NCBI GenBank assembly: GCA_965656185.1
Contig: CBFHJH010000012.1
Location: 9,971-73,970 of the forward strand
DNA: 64,000 nt
Source: Croceimicrobium sp965656185
Lineage (GTDB): Bacteria > Bacteroidota > Bacteroidia > Flavobacteriales > Schleiferiaceae
Direction: 5' to 3'
Shown: positions 17,398-25,558 of the stretch, one piece after another
How positions within the stretch are numbered: the stretch's first letter is position 1
Layout of the letters: every line of letters begins with the position of its first letter
Notes under the pieces: generated by a model
The model's database searches: none
Seen by the model: the letters and a program-made list of their open reading frames with translations, nothing else
What the model was told of the DNA's origin: nothing
Made by a program: the position numbers and the translations under genes

Positions 17398-18134
17398 TTA
17401 CTGGCCAGCAAAATTAAGCGCTCTGATTGGAAGCTGGTAAAGTTCGCTAAATTATAATTGCCAAAAAGCGCTTCTAAGCTTAATCCGGCCGCCTTTAAGA
17501 GCGCCGTAAAATCTTCCTTATTCAAATTCTGCACCCGCTCTTGAAATTTATACTCTTGCCCTCCGTCGCGTACGGTGATATCCTTATATATGAATTTCGC
17601 ATCGATGCGTCGAGCGATTTCGAATTGTACGCCTTCGATTTCCTTCTTTTCCTGCGCGATCAAATGTTGCGCTACTTGCTGTGGATTTAAAAAGTCTATG
17701 AGGATTCGTCCACCGGGCTTTAATGCTTGAGCGGCATTCTTCATCGCTTTAACCGTAGCCTCCCTCGATTCGAAATAGGCGAAACTGGTAAAGAGATTTA
17801 GTACCAGGTCGAATTCGGCTTCAGCGAAAGCCTCTAACATATTGGCCTGTTTAAAATGCAAGCGTTCCTTTTCCGGAGCTCGGGCAAATTCGATATTGCT
17901 TGCCGCCAAATCGATACCGGTTACCTCTACTCCTTTAGAATGCATATAATGCGCGTGACGGCCTCTGCCGCAGGCTAAATCCAAAACGTGGCAATTGGGC
18001 TCTACTTTTAAATAATCGAATAGCTTGTCGATAAAGGCCCGAGCTTCGGCCTCATCACGGTCGCGATATAGCAAATGATAATAAGGCGTATCGAACCATT
18101 CTTGGTACCAATATTTAGACCTAGCCTTACTCAA
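17394..18134 (-). CDS. Class I SAM-dependent methyltransferase
   Basis: A 246-residue Rossmann-fold methyltransferase with the SAM motif VLDLACGRGRHAHY, acidic motif II GVEVTGIDLAASN, and LVLNLFTSFAYF in the motif IV position. The family includes small-molecule and protein methyltransferases, and I cannot assign the substrate. It overlaps TauE/SafE by 8 bases upstream and ZIP by 4 bases downstream, indicating translational coupling. Confidence 0.85.
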   Translation of the reverse strand: MSKARSKYWYQEWFDTPYYHLLYRDRDEAEARAFIDKLFDYLKVEPNCHVLDLACGRGRHAHYMHSKGVEVTGIDLAASNIEFARAPEKERLHFKQANMLEAFAEAEFDLVLNLFTSFAYFESREATVKAMKNAAQALKPGGRILIDFLNPQQVAQHLIAQEKKEIEGVQFEIARRIDAKFIYKDITVRDGGQEYKFQERVQNLNKEDFTALLKAAGLSLEALFGNYNLANFTSFQSERLILLASK

Positions 18135-18921
18135 AGCCCAAAGACTTTTTCAATAGATCCCAAATACCCAAAAGACTGATCGAGCTTACCGATAGGATGG
18201 CGATCAAGGTATAGCGCACAATGGTATTGGCCTTCGGTAAAAAGAGAATATACCTTGCTCCGATCCACGCCCCTAAACCCTGGCCAATTGCGAGTAAAAA
18301 GCCCGGTAGCCAAACCACATCGCCACTCCAAACAAAAACGATAAAGGCTGGTAAAACGAATAAAAAGGCTAGAACCAGTTTGATGATATTGGCATCGCGC
18401 AAGCTGTACTGCGCTACCAAAACCAATACCGAAAGCAGCATGATACCAATGCCCATCTGCAAAAAGCCTCCGTAAACCGCCACCAAGAAAATCAAGATCC
18501 AATTCAATACCGTCTTATGACTGCTACTCACATTGGTAGCCCTAGCCCATTTAGATGGTTTGTAGATCATGGTTAACAAAAGAGCGGCCATGATCACGCC
18601 AATGATACGTTTGAGTAAAAGTGGATCTACGTCTACTGCGAAGAAGGCGCCAATGACCGAGCCCAACACTGCCGGCACCAAAAACCAAGCACTATCTTTA
18701 AAGAGAAACTTAGTTCGGGCACTGCGCTTGAGGCTTAAAACTGCCGTAATGGTTTGCACCAAAGCTCCCACCCGATTAGTAGCATTGGCCACATTGGCCG
18801 GCATACCACTTAAGATCAAAATACTGAGGGTGATCGCCGAACCATTACCCGCCAAGGTATTGATGAGCCCCGCTAAAAGTCCACCGCCCAATAAAAGTGC
18901 ATAATACCACCACTCATTCAT
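18127..18921 (-). CDS. TauE/SafE family sulfite/organosulfonate exporter-like permease
   Basis: A 264-residue protein with about eight membrane helices. It has two related halves, each opening with a glycine-rich helix (LAGLINTLAGNGSAITLSIL and VAVYGGFLQMGIGIMLLSVL), the usual TauE/SafE pattern. Members move sulfite, sulfoacetate or related anions. The substrate is unknown because no sulfur-metabolism gene lies nearby. It is the first gene of a probable three-gene operon with the methyltransferase and ZIP transporter. Confidence 0.85.
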   Translation of the reverse strand: MNEWWYYALLLGGGLLAGLINTLAGNGSAITLSILILSGMPANVANATNRVGALVQTITAVLSLKRSARTKFLFKDSAWFLVPAVLGSVIGAFFAVDVDPLLLKRIIGVIMAALLLTMIYKPSKWARATNVSSSHKTVLNWILIFLVAVYGGFLQMGIGIMLLSVLVLVAQYSLRDANIIKLVLAFLFVLPAFIVFVWSGDVVWLPGFLLAIGQGLGAWIGARYILFLPKANTIVRYTLIAILSVSSISLLGIWDLLKKSLGFE

Positions 18922-18962
18922 GAGAGCAAAGGTATGATCCTCCCGCGATCCTCTCGCCTTAT

Positions 18963-19793
18963 CTAAGCGTCGATGATCAACTTATAGCCGATCCCTCTTA
19001 CGTTGAGGATCTGCAGACTGGAATCGCTTTTGAGTTTTTTACGCAGGCGCGAAATGAATACATCTAAGGTGCGGCCTACATAGTCTCCTTCATCACCCCA
19101 TACCTGATGCAATAAAACCTCTCGTTCTAGCGCCGTATTGCGGGCTTCCCAGAGTTGCACTAAGAGCTGTCCTTCTTTGGCCGTAAGCTCTTCTTGCCCC
19201 GACGGGCCGCTCAAAACTCCGGAAGCGGCATTGAATTGCAGTCGTCCTATTTGATACAGGTGCGAGGGACTTTCCTCCTTCTTGCGGGCCAAGAAAAAAA
19301 CCGGTAGCCCGATCAGTGGCACCAAAAATAAGAGATACCAATAGCCATTTTCACGCGCGCTCTGAGGGTGGGCATCAGAAAGATCGGGAAAAGTGAGCAA
19401 TAAAACATAGCAAGCCTCTAACTGCTCACGCCCTAAACAAGGCACGATCTCCTGCTCCTTTTGCGCCGCGATCTCAAAACTATAGATCACTTCTTCGCGG
19501 GCACATTCTTTTACTTCTATGATGTACTTTTCAGAAAGCCCCTCTTCCAATAAGATCTGCTTGCTGAGTGCCACCAAGCGCTCTGGTTCAAAACTAAAAT
19601 CAGATTCGAATTGCAATTTAAAAGTATTGGCCTCCCTTTCTAAAGGCAAAACGCGTGAGGTAGAGTCACCGGCCGATAGTAAGATTTGATGCCCCAACTG
19701 CCGCAGACTTACCTCTAAATGTTTGAGGTCGAAAGCTGGGTTAGCAATGAGCCCAAAGCTGAAAAACAAAAAGCAGAGCGTACGTGAAAGCAT
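18963..19793 (-). CDS. Membrane-anchored winged-helix transcription regulator with periplasmic sensor domain
   Basis: A 276-residue protein. A signal-like hydrophobic start (residues 1-20) is followed by a roughly 130-residue extracytoplasmic region with Cys97, Cys119 and Cys128. One membrane helix (about 151-169) comes next, then a cytoplasmic OmpR/PhoB-type winged helix (about 180-276). The DNA-binding end is clear: ELTAKEGQLLVQLWEARN, a recognition helix RTLDVFISRLRKKL at 241-254, and the wing RGIGYKLI. There is no receiver domain, so signalling would be one-component, from periplasm through the membrane to DNA. It faces the gene at 19921 across a region with 10-bp-spaced repeats, its likely operator. 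Confidence 0.82.
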   Translation of the reverse strand: MLSRTLCFLFFSFGLIANPAFDLKHLEVSLRQLGHQILLSAGDSTSRVLPLEREANTFKLQFESDFSFEPERLVALSKQILLEEGLSEKYIIEVKECAREEVIYSFEIAAQKEQEIVPCLGREQLEACYVLLLTFPDLSDAHPQSARENGYWYLLFLVPLIGLPVFFLARKKEESPSHLYQIGRLQFNAASGVLSGPSGQEELTAKEGQLLVQLWEARNTALEREVLLHQVWGDEGDYVGRTLDVFISRLRKKLKSDSSLQILNVRGIGYKLIIDA

Positions 19794-19841
19794 GCTTCAA
19801 ATTTATCTCTAAATAGTCTTTGTTCAGCCCATTCTACAAAG

Positions 19842-19871
19842 ATTTACACTAATTTACACTGCCTTTACCAA
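19842..19871 (+). promoter_or_regulatory. Direct-repeat operator candidate for the winged-helix regulator
   Basis: ATTTACACT occurs at 19842-19850 and again at 19852-19860, a 10-bp period. A partial third unit (TTTACCAA) begins at 19864. Direct repeats at 10-11 bp spacing are the usual binding pattern of OmpR/PhoB-type winged helices. The repeats lie between the regulator gene and the target gene and end 19 bases upstream of a -7 box, a position suited to activation. Confidence 0.5.
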
Positions 19872-19889
19872 CTGATTTAGAGGGCTTCC

Positions 19890-19897
19890 TAGTTTTG
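19890..19897 (+). promoter_or_regulatory. -7 box for the TonB/GldM-like gene
   Basis: TAGTTTTG matches TAnnTTTG exactly, 23 bases before the ATG at 19921. No TTG -33 box is present at the normal distance. The direct repeats occupy that region instead, which suggests an activator-dependent promoter. Confidence 0.45.
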
Positions 19898-19920
19898 AGA
19901 CCGTATTAAAAAAACACAGC

Positions 19921-20721
19921 ATGAAAAATCATCTTCTCAAAAGTCTTGCCCTCGCCTTAGCTTTAGTAGGTATCTATTCTTTGAATTTTTTTATCGGCTT
20001 AAAGCCGAATGGAACTCTAATAGCGGCCGCCAGCCAGACCCCCAAAGACAGCGGCTCCGAAAATTCAGGTCCCCGGCTCAATGACGCCTTCTTTTACTCT
20101 ATTGGGCCTCGTTTCGGCGGCATAAAGCGTTCGCAATTACAAAAGTCCTTTCAACTCAGCGACTTTTTAGACCCCGATTTCACCCATCAAGTACAATCCT
20201 ACGAAAGGATCGAATTAAGGGCGATCGACCAAGCCGGGAAATATGATGATGCGGTCCTGATCTCCGAAAATGGTGTACTCAGCGCGGCGCAATGGGACTA
20301 TCTCAAAAATCTCGATTACGGCAGTAATTTCACCCTTAAGATAGACTGCTACGAAACACAGCCTCAGGGCGATTATGTTTTTAACAGTTTCACGCCTCAC
20401 CTTACCGTGATCCCTGAAACCATGGCGCGCTACCGCGATGGCAATGAGCGTTTACTGGAATGGATTCGGGAACAAAACTATCCCAACGTCGCTGGGCTCT
20501 TCCGCGAAGATCTCCGTCCGGCGAAATTCTACCTTAGTATCGATGCCAGCGGTAAACTGGTCGACATCGAACTGGATAAAGGTTGTGGATATCCCCAAAT
20601 CGATCTAAAACTGATCGCCTTACTAAAGGAAAAAGCCAATGAATGGCTACCTGCCCGTAATGATGAGGGTGAAGCAGTAGCGCAAAAACTGGTCTTTTTC
20701 TTTGGCTTACCGGGCTGCTAG
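19921..20721 (+). CDS. Anchored or secreted protein with GldM-C-like and TonB-C-like domains
   Basis: A 266-residue protein with an N-terminal hydrophobic segment (about residues 8-27) that could be a signal peptide or anchor. Residues about 53-145 (PRFGGIKRSQL ... YGSNFTLKIDC) resemble the Ig-like GldM C-terminal domain found in several Bacteroidota energy-transducer proteins. Residues about 190-262 (FYLSIDASGKLVDIELDKGC ... LPARNDEGEAVAQKL) resemble a TonB C-terminal domain. Both are recognised by pattern only. It is divergent from the membrane-anchored regulator and is its probable target. It contains Cys143, Cys222 and a terminal Cys266. Confidence 0.65.
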   Translation: MKNHLLKSLALALALVGIYSLNFFIGLKPNGTLIAAASQTPKDSGSENSGPRLNDAFFYSIGPRFGGIKRSQLQKSFQLSDFLDPDFTHQVQSYERIELRAIDQAGKYDDAVLISENGVLSAAQWDYLKNLDYGSNFTLKIDCYETQPQGDYVFNSFTPHLTVIPETMARYRDGNERLLEWIREQNYPNVAGLFREDLRPAKFYLSIDASGKLVDIELDKGCGYPQIDLKLIALLKEKANEWLPARNDEGEAVAQKLVFFFGLPGC

Positions 20722-20787
20722 AAATGGACTATACACCCTGTTAGAAAGATTAGTTTTAGAGCTTCACTCCTGTTGCCCGCTTCAAGG

Positions 20788-22503
20788 CTAATCAACAAAA
20801 CCCACCGGATAGCGCAGATGTTCCGGTTCATAATACTCGCTGCGCTGATAAAAGAAACTAAGGGTGGTATAGGCATTTTTCAAGGCCTCGGGATGTTTGC
20901 TTTTCCACTGCTCAAACTCTTGCGCTAAACTGGGATCTGCGTCCAGCATCTCTTGCGCTTTGGCTTCGAAGACATAAGGTGAAAAATATTCCTTTTGCTG
21001 GAAAATAATATCAAAGAAGCCCCATGAGAGAAAGGAATCTACCGAACGTGGATCTAGAACCGATGCGAGGTAATAACGCGCCTGCTGATCCGTAGGCACC
21101 AAGTAATCACCGGCATAGAAAAGCCGTTTTTGATCCATCGGCTCTACCGAATCCACTTCTACTCTAAAATGACCTTCGTACGGACGATTTCCAAACTGCC
21201 ACTGACGCAAATAGTAGGACTTACAGTCGATCAGGCTGTCTTCCTTTAAGCTGATCACCTCTACATTGTTGTATTGCAGGCGTTGTACGACAGCACTAAA
21301 AGCTTGCGGAATAAGGTAATATTCGGGTATTTGCGCCCCTACTTCAGTTTTGTAATGAGGGTAATAATCAATTTGTAAGCTTTCGGGATCTTCTCGCTTG
21401 TAGCGCAGGGCTTGGTAATCTCCCAATTCACTTTCCACGTATTCGTAAGGATAGGCTTTAAAATCCAGGCTTTCGGTCCTACTGCTGTCCAAGGACCAAG
21501 CCACCGGAAAGCTGCTTTGCTCTTTCTCCCAAGTCAATGCTTGTTGATAAGCTTGCTTTATAGCCTCCGCTTGAGCATTACAATATTCCTGCATAGAGGC
21601 AAAAAAGGCCCTGGTAGCGGCCACTCGATCGGGATAAGGCTTAAACATATGTGCTTCGGTAATAAAGCCGAAACTGTGAAATAGAGCGGTATAGCCGCTG
21701 GCGTAGCGCGGACTTTCTAAAAATGCCGCATAGCCTTGATTAGGAGTGCGACCAAAGACATTCACATAAGGAATCATTTCCCATTCCCTTTCGGCCATCG
21801 CTTGGTATAAAAAAGGCTCCATATCTTCATGGAGCAACTGAGCCACACTAGGTGCCAGCTTATCGGCCAAACTACTGATCAGCGTCATGGTGTAGGGATA
21901 ATCGGCGCCATTTGAAGTATGGGTATCGATAAATATCTGCGGCTTAAAGGCCTGGTAGATCGCATAAAAACTGCGGGTGTTCAAGGCGTCCGCTTTTACG
22001 AAATCACGGTTTAGATCCAAGTTCTGGGCATTTCCCCTAAAACCTTGTAAATCGGGGCCATTCTGATTAGCTCGAGTATGTGGTCGCGCCTTGAGACTGC
22101 CGCCAATATTGTAAACCGGTATCATGGCCCAGATCTGACCCGCCGCGATAGTTCCTTGGGCCAGTTGCTCTGCCGACCATTCGACCGCTGCATCCATACC
22201 ACAGCTTTCACCGGGGTGAATGCCATTATTGATCAATATTCGCAGCTTATCCTGAGCCAAACTTTGCAAACTAGCTTCACCGGTAAAAGGGGATTTTTGC
22301 ATCAAAAATAAATGCAAGGGCCGACCACTATCGCTTGGTCCCAGTTCTAATAATTGGGCATTGGGGTATTGCTGGGCTAGATATTGATAAGACTCAATCA
22401 CTTCCTGATAACTGCGCGCCTCCGAACCCTGCCGCGGACTGATACCCTGCGCCGTGGCGACAAAGTTGACCAAGGCCAATAAAACTGCGAATGAACTGCG
22501 CAT
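20788..22503 (-). CDS. Secreted M14 family metallopeptidase (zinc carboxypeptidase)
   Basis: A 571-residue protein with a signal peptide (residues 1-19). The M14 zinc motif INNGIHPGESCG supplies His96 and Glu99, and DTHTSNGADY contributes the third ligand. GFITEAHMFKPY is a candidate for the catalytic glutamate region. The C-terminal 200 residues are probably a beta-rich accessory domain. It would trim C-terminal residues from peptides outside the cytoplasm. It lies one base downstream of the lipoprotein gene on the same strand. I see no clear T9SS C-terminal sorting domain. Confidence 0.85.
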   Translation of the reverse strand: MRSSFAVLLALVNFVATAQGISPRQGSEARSYQEVIESYQYLAQQYPNAQLLELGPSDSGRPLHLFLMQKSPFTGEASLQSLAQDKLRILINNGIHPGESCGMDAAVEWSAEQLAQGTIAAGQIWAMIPVYNIGGSLKARPHTRANQNGPDLQGFRGNAQNLDLNRDFVKADALNTRSFYAIYQAFKPQIFIDTHTSNGADYPYTMTLISSLADKLAPSVAQLLHEDMEPFLYQAMAEREWEMIPYVNVFGRTPNQGYAAFLESPRYASGYTALFHSFGFITEAHMFKPYPDRVAATRAFFASMQEYCNAQAEAIKQAYQQALTWEKEQSSFPVAWSLDSSRTESLDFKAYPYEYVESELGDYQALRYKREDPESLQIDYYPHYKTEVGAQIPEYYLIPQAFSAVVQRLQYNNVEVISLKEDSLIDCKSYYLRQWQFGNRPYEGHFRVEVDSVEPMDQKRLFYAGDYLVPTDQQARYYLASVLDPRSVDSFLSWGFFDIIFQQKEYFSPYVFEAKAQEMLDADPSLAQEFEQWKSKHPEALKNAYTTLSFFYQRSEYYEPEHLRYPVGFVD

Positions 22504-22504
22504 C

Positions 22505-23281
22505 TTACTCTTCGCTCTTGCTCATTTCAGTTAGGATCTCCTTCTGAAGATCGGCGTATTGATCGAGAATTAGTTCATAATCGGTGATCTCGGTCCCGTC
22601 GAAGGTGATCGGCTCACTTTCGCCGTAGCCGTGGCCTACTGGCTGACCATTATCGTCGAAGAAATAAAGGTTCACTTTAAGTTTCAAATTCGCCTTCTGC
22701 CCGTAACGCGTCACCTTATCGATCGTTAACTGCGCCATGCCAACGGCCATCACTTCGGCTTCCAAGTTTTTTAAATTTCCACGTACAGCCGAGCGCAAAC
22801 GCGGACTTTCTTCAATATAACCCTTAATATCACCTTGCTTGAATTCGAAGAAGTTCAGGCCGCCTTCGCCCACCAAGATCTGCTTAAAATGGCGCTTCCC
22901 TTCGATTTGTAAAGCTTCCAATTCTTGCTTTTGTTGCGAGCGTTCGTAACGCGCTCCCTGCTCTAGTTCGGAACCGGCACGGGAATCCATCCCCAACTGC
23001 ATTTCAATTCCCTGATCCAATAATTGGTAATATTCACCAGCTCGCTTCTGCATTTCGGCATTTAGGTCGTCCTCTAACTTGAAAACTTTCTCATTGAAGT
23101 CATCGGCGTCTCCTGCGGGCACTTCCGGTAAAGCGGGAGGAGCAAAATAAAAGCTAGCCAAGGCTACGGTTTTAGCTTTCGCCGGCGCCATGAAAGGCTG
23201 ATAAGCCTTAATGCGTAGATTACCACAAGCGCTCAAGAATATAATCGATAAGCTTAAAAGGGATAGTTTCCAGATTTTCAT
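22505..23281 (-). CDS. Lipoprotein of unknown function
   Basis: A 258-residue protein with a lipoprotein signal (FLSAC, Cys19), so it is lipid-anchored in the envelope. The mature part is charged and helical (YERSQQKQELEALQIEGKRHFKQILVG). A later beta-rich region (residues about 180-230, MAVGMAQLTIDKVTRYGQKANLKLKVNLYFFDDNGQPVG) includes an acidic patch near its end. I do not recognise a family. It lies between the symporter and the M14 peptidase, 31 and 1 bases away. Confidence 0.65.
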   Translation of the reverse strand: MKIWKLSLLSLSIIFLSACGNLRIKAYQPFMAPAKAKTVALASFYFAPPALPEVPAGDADDFNEKVFKLEDDLNAEMQKRAGEYYQLLDQGIEMQLGMDSRAGSELEQGARYERSQQKQELEALQIEGKRHFKQILVGEGGLNFFEFKQGDIKGYIEESPRLRSAVRGNLKNLEAEVMAVGMAQLTIDKVTRYGQKANLKLKVNLYFFDDNGQPVGHGYGESEPITFDGTEITDYELILDQYADLQKEILTEMSKSEE

Positions 23282-23312
23282 AATGCATGGTTTGATGAAT
23301 GCAACGAATATA

Positions 23313-25079
23313 CTAAGCCGAGATCAAATCCGACCGCTTCATGGCCCAGCGCATTAAAATAAAGCTTAAAAGCGCCAATGCCAGCCACAGTAAGCCTGTT
23401 TGGTATTCTTGAAAGATCATTTTTCCAATACCAAATAAACTGCTGTACACCAGGGCTACGCCACTTAACCAAGCGAGAAAAAGTGGCTTAATATCGCTTT
23501 CCGCGGAAGCGGCTGTAGCGAATGGCCCCCAGAAACCTCCAGGCTTAATTCGATCGTAAAAAGCTTCTAAGACCTTACTATCGGTGGGTTTAGTACTAAA
23601 GGTAACTACTAACCAAACTAGGCTGGTGAAGAGCACGGTGAAGATGAAATCGCCATTGTGATAATAAAAACTCTCTGGCACGTAGTTTACCAAAATATAC
23701 TTAGAGATCGCCAAGCCCAAAAGGGGAGCCAAGGTGGCACTGAGCTCGGTCCAAGCATTGATACGCCACCAATACCACCGCAAAATCAGGACCATACCTA
23801 AGCCGGCGCCAGAGGCAATTAAGAACTGGGCCGCTTCGTCGATCATTTCGATCTGACTCGTAGCAAATACCGCCACCGCCATAATGATCAAAGTAAAAAT
23901 ACGCCCGATCATAACATAGTGACGATCCGATTGACCGTCGCTCATAAAGCGCTTGTAGAGGTCATTGGTTAAATAACTGGAGCCCCAATTTAATTGGGTA
24001 GAAATGGTAGACATATAGGCCGAGATGAAGCCCACGAAAAGCAAGCCTTTCAAGCCCGAGGGTAAGTGATCGCGCATCGCCAAAACAAAGCCTTTACGCG
24101 ATTCTTCTACCGGCAGCTCGGGATAGAGGATCAACGCCGCCAGACCTACGATTATCCAAGGCCAGGGTCGTAAACAATAGTGCGCGATCTGAAAGAATAA
24201 ACTGGAATAGACCGCATGCTTCTCATCCTTGGCGCTCATCATTCTTTGTGAAATATAGCCGCCGCCGCCAGGCTCATTCCCAGGATACCAACTAGCCCAC
24301 CACTGCAACACTACATAAGAGAAAAAGGCCCCGGCCGAAAGGGAAAAGGTGCCCGAAGCAAGATCACTCCAACCACCGATTTGCGGAAAGAAATCGAGTC
24401 GCCACGCGGGAATCTGAGCTTTCAGTCCGGCCACTCCTCCCACTTCCGGTAAATTAAGCACACTAATAGCCAAGATTACACTACCGGTCATCGCAATAAT
24501 AAACTGAACAAAATCGGTAATAGCGATGCCCAGCAATCCGGCGATCGAAGAGTAAAAGGCCACGATAAGCATAGCCGCCATACAAAGTAAAAAAGCGTCG
24601 GCGGTACTGATATCGAAAAAGACCTCGAAGATGGATATCATTGCTGCGTTGACCCAACCGATGATCACCACATTCATAAAAAGCCCAAGATACACCGCCT
24701 TTAAGCCACGTAGCCAAGAAGCTACTTTACCCGAATAGCGTAGCTCTAAAAATTCCAGTTCGGTAATAATATTAGCTCTGCGCCAGAGACGGGCAAAGAA
24801 AAAGGTGGTCAACATACCGCCAATCACCATATTCCACCACAACCAGTTTCCGGAAATTCCGTGTTGTGCGATCTTTTCCGTAACCCATAATGGGGTATCG
24901 GCGGCAAAGGTGGTGGCCACCATGGAAACGCCAGCGATATACCAAGGCAGTTTTCGCCCACCCAAAAAGAAACCAGCTAATCCGCCCTCGGCCTTGCCTC
25001 GAAAGCGAATGCCGATAAAGACAAAAAGGGCCATAAGCCCAATAACGATTACCCAATCTAGGGTACTGAGATAAGCCAT
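23313..25079 (-). CDS. Sodium:solute symporter (SSS) family transporter
   Basis: A 588-residue protein from the ATG at 25079 (MAYLSTLDWVIVIGLMALF). An upstream ATG at 25136 would add 19 polar residues and is less likely. It has about 13-14 membrane helices and the SSS core AGVSMVATTFAADTPLWVTE, in which the unwound first core helix binds Na+. FVGFISAYMSTISTQLNWGSSYLTNDLY, containing the second sodium-site serines and threonines, follows later. It imports an unknown organic solute using the sodium gradient, which would suit a cell with Na+-NQR. Confidence 0.88.
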   Translation of the reverse strand: MAYLSTLDWVIVIGLMALFVFIGIRFRGKAEGGLAGFFLGGRKLPWYIAGVSMVATTFAADTPLWVTEKIAQHGISGNWLWWNMVIGGMLTTFFFARLWRRANIITELEFLELRYSGKVASWLRGLKAVYLGLFMNVVIIGWVNAAMISIFEVFFDISTADAFLLCMAAMLIVAFYSSIAGLLGIAITDFVQFIIAMTGSVILAISVLNLPEVGGVAGLKAQIPAWRLDFFPQIGGWSDLASGTFSLSAGAFFSYVVLQWWASWYPGNEPGGGGYISQRMMSAKDEKHAVYSSLFFQIAHYCLRPWPWIIVGLAALILYPELPVEESRKGFVLAMRDHLPSGLKGLLFVGFISAYMSTISTQLNWGSSYLTNDLYKRFMSDGQSDRHYVMIGRIFTLIIMAVAVFATSQIEMIDEAAQFLIASGAGLGMVLILRWYWWRINAWTELSATLAPLLGLAISKYILVNYVPESFYYHNGDFIFTVLFTSLVWLVVTFSTKPTDSKVLEAFYDRIKPGGFWGPFATAASAESDIKPLFLAWLSGVALVYSSLFGIGKMIFQEYQTGLLWLALALLSFILMRWAMKRSDLISA

Positions 25080-25178
25080 AAACGATTTTGTCCCGAAGCT
25101 ACTATATTTCCCAGAGCCAAGCGCAGCCTTGTTCATAAGTCCGCTAAGTCGTGAATTTCAGGTCTTATCTGGGATGGC

Positions 25179-25186
25179 TACCTTTG
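25179..25186 (+). promoter_or_regulatory. -7 box upstream of the 118-residue lipoprotein
   Basis: TACCTTTG is an exact TAnnTTTG match, 14 bases before the ATG at 25201. The predicted leader is only about 10 bases. No clear -33 box is visible. Confidence 0.42.
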
Positions 25187-25200
25187 ACAAAAAATAAGCC

Positions 25201-25557
25201 ATGAAGAACTTATACTTTGCCCTGGTCCTCCTCTTTGTTGCCTGCAACAATGCTCCTGAGGAAATGCAGACTATCTCTGAGCCTATTGTAGCCCATCAAT
25301 ATCCACAACAAGCAGTGATCGAAGTGGAATACAATGGTAAAGTAGTTTATGGTGTAGCCATCACCGATTCGAGCGGCGCAGCGGTTAATCGCGCTTATGC
25401 CGTAAGTTTGGAATTGGGTGATCGCATCTGGAAAGACACTTTGATCTTGGAGATCGGAGCGCAACAAAAACTGCAGGGTGAGGTGGTTTTCACCGAAGCC
25501 GTGATCGACGATATGCTGACCGCCAGTGTAGAAGTACGACCTTTTGAAATAAAATAA
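25201..25557 (+). CDS. Small lipoprotein of unknown function
   Basis: A 118-residue protein with a lipoprotein signal (LLFVAC, Cys15). The mature part is predicted to be all-beta and begins with AVIEVEYNGKVVYGVAITDSSGAAVNRAYAVSLELGDRIW. No known family is evident. It is followed after one base by the THUMP methyltransferase and so heads that operon, although no functional link is obvious. Confidence 0.65.
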   Translation: MKNLYFALVLLFVACNNAPEEMQTISEPIVAHQYPQQAVIEVEYNGKVVYGVAITDSSGAAVNRAYAVSLELGDRIWKDTLILEIGAQQKLQGEVVFTEAVIDDMLTASVEVRPFEIK

Positions 25558-25558
25558 A

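Noticed and set aside
18131..18502. A 123-codon minus-strand frame overlapping the TauE/SafE gene, considered as a frameshift remnant
   Set aside because: The TauE/SafE frame is intact from start to stop, so there is no need for a frameshift.
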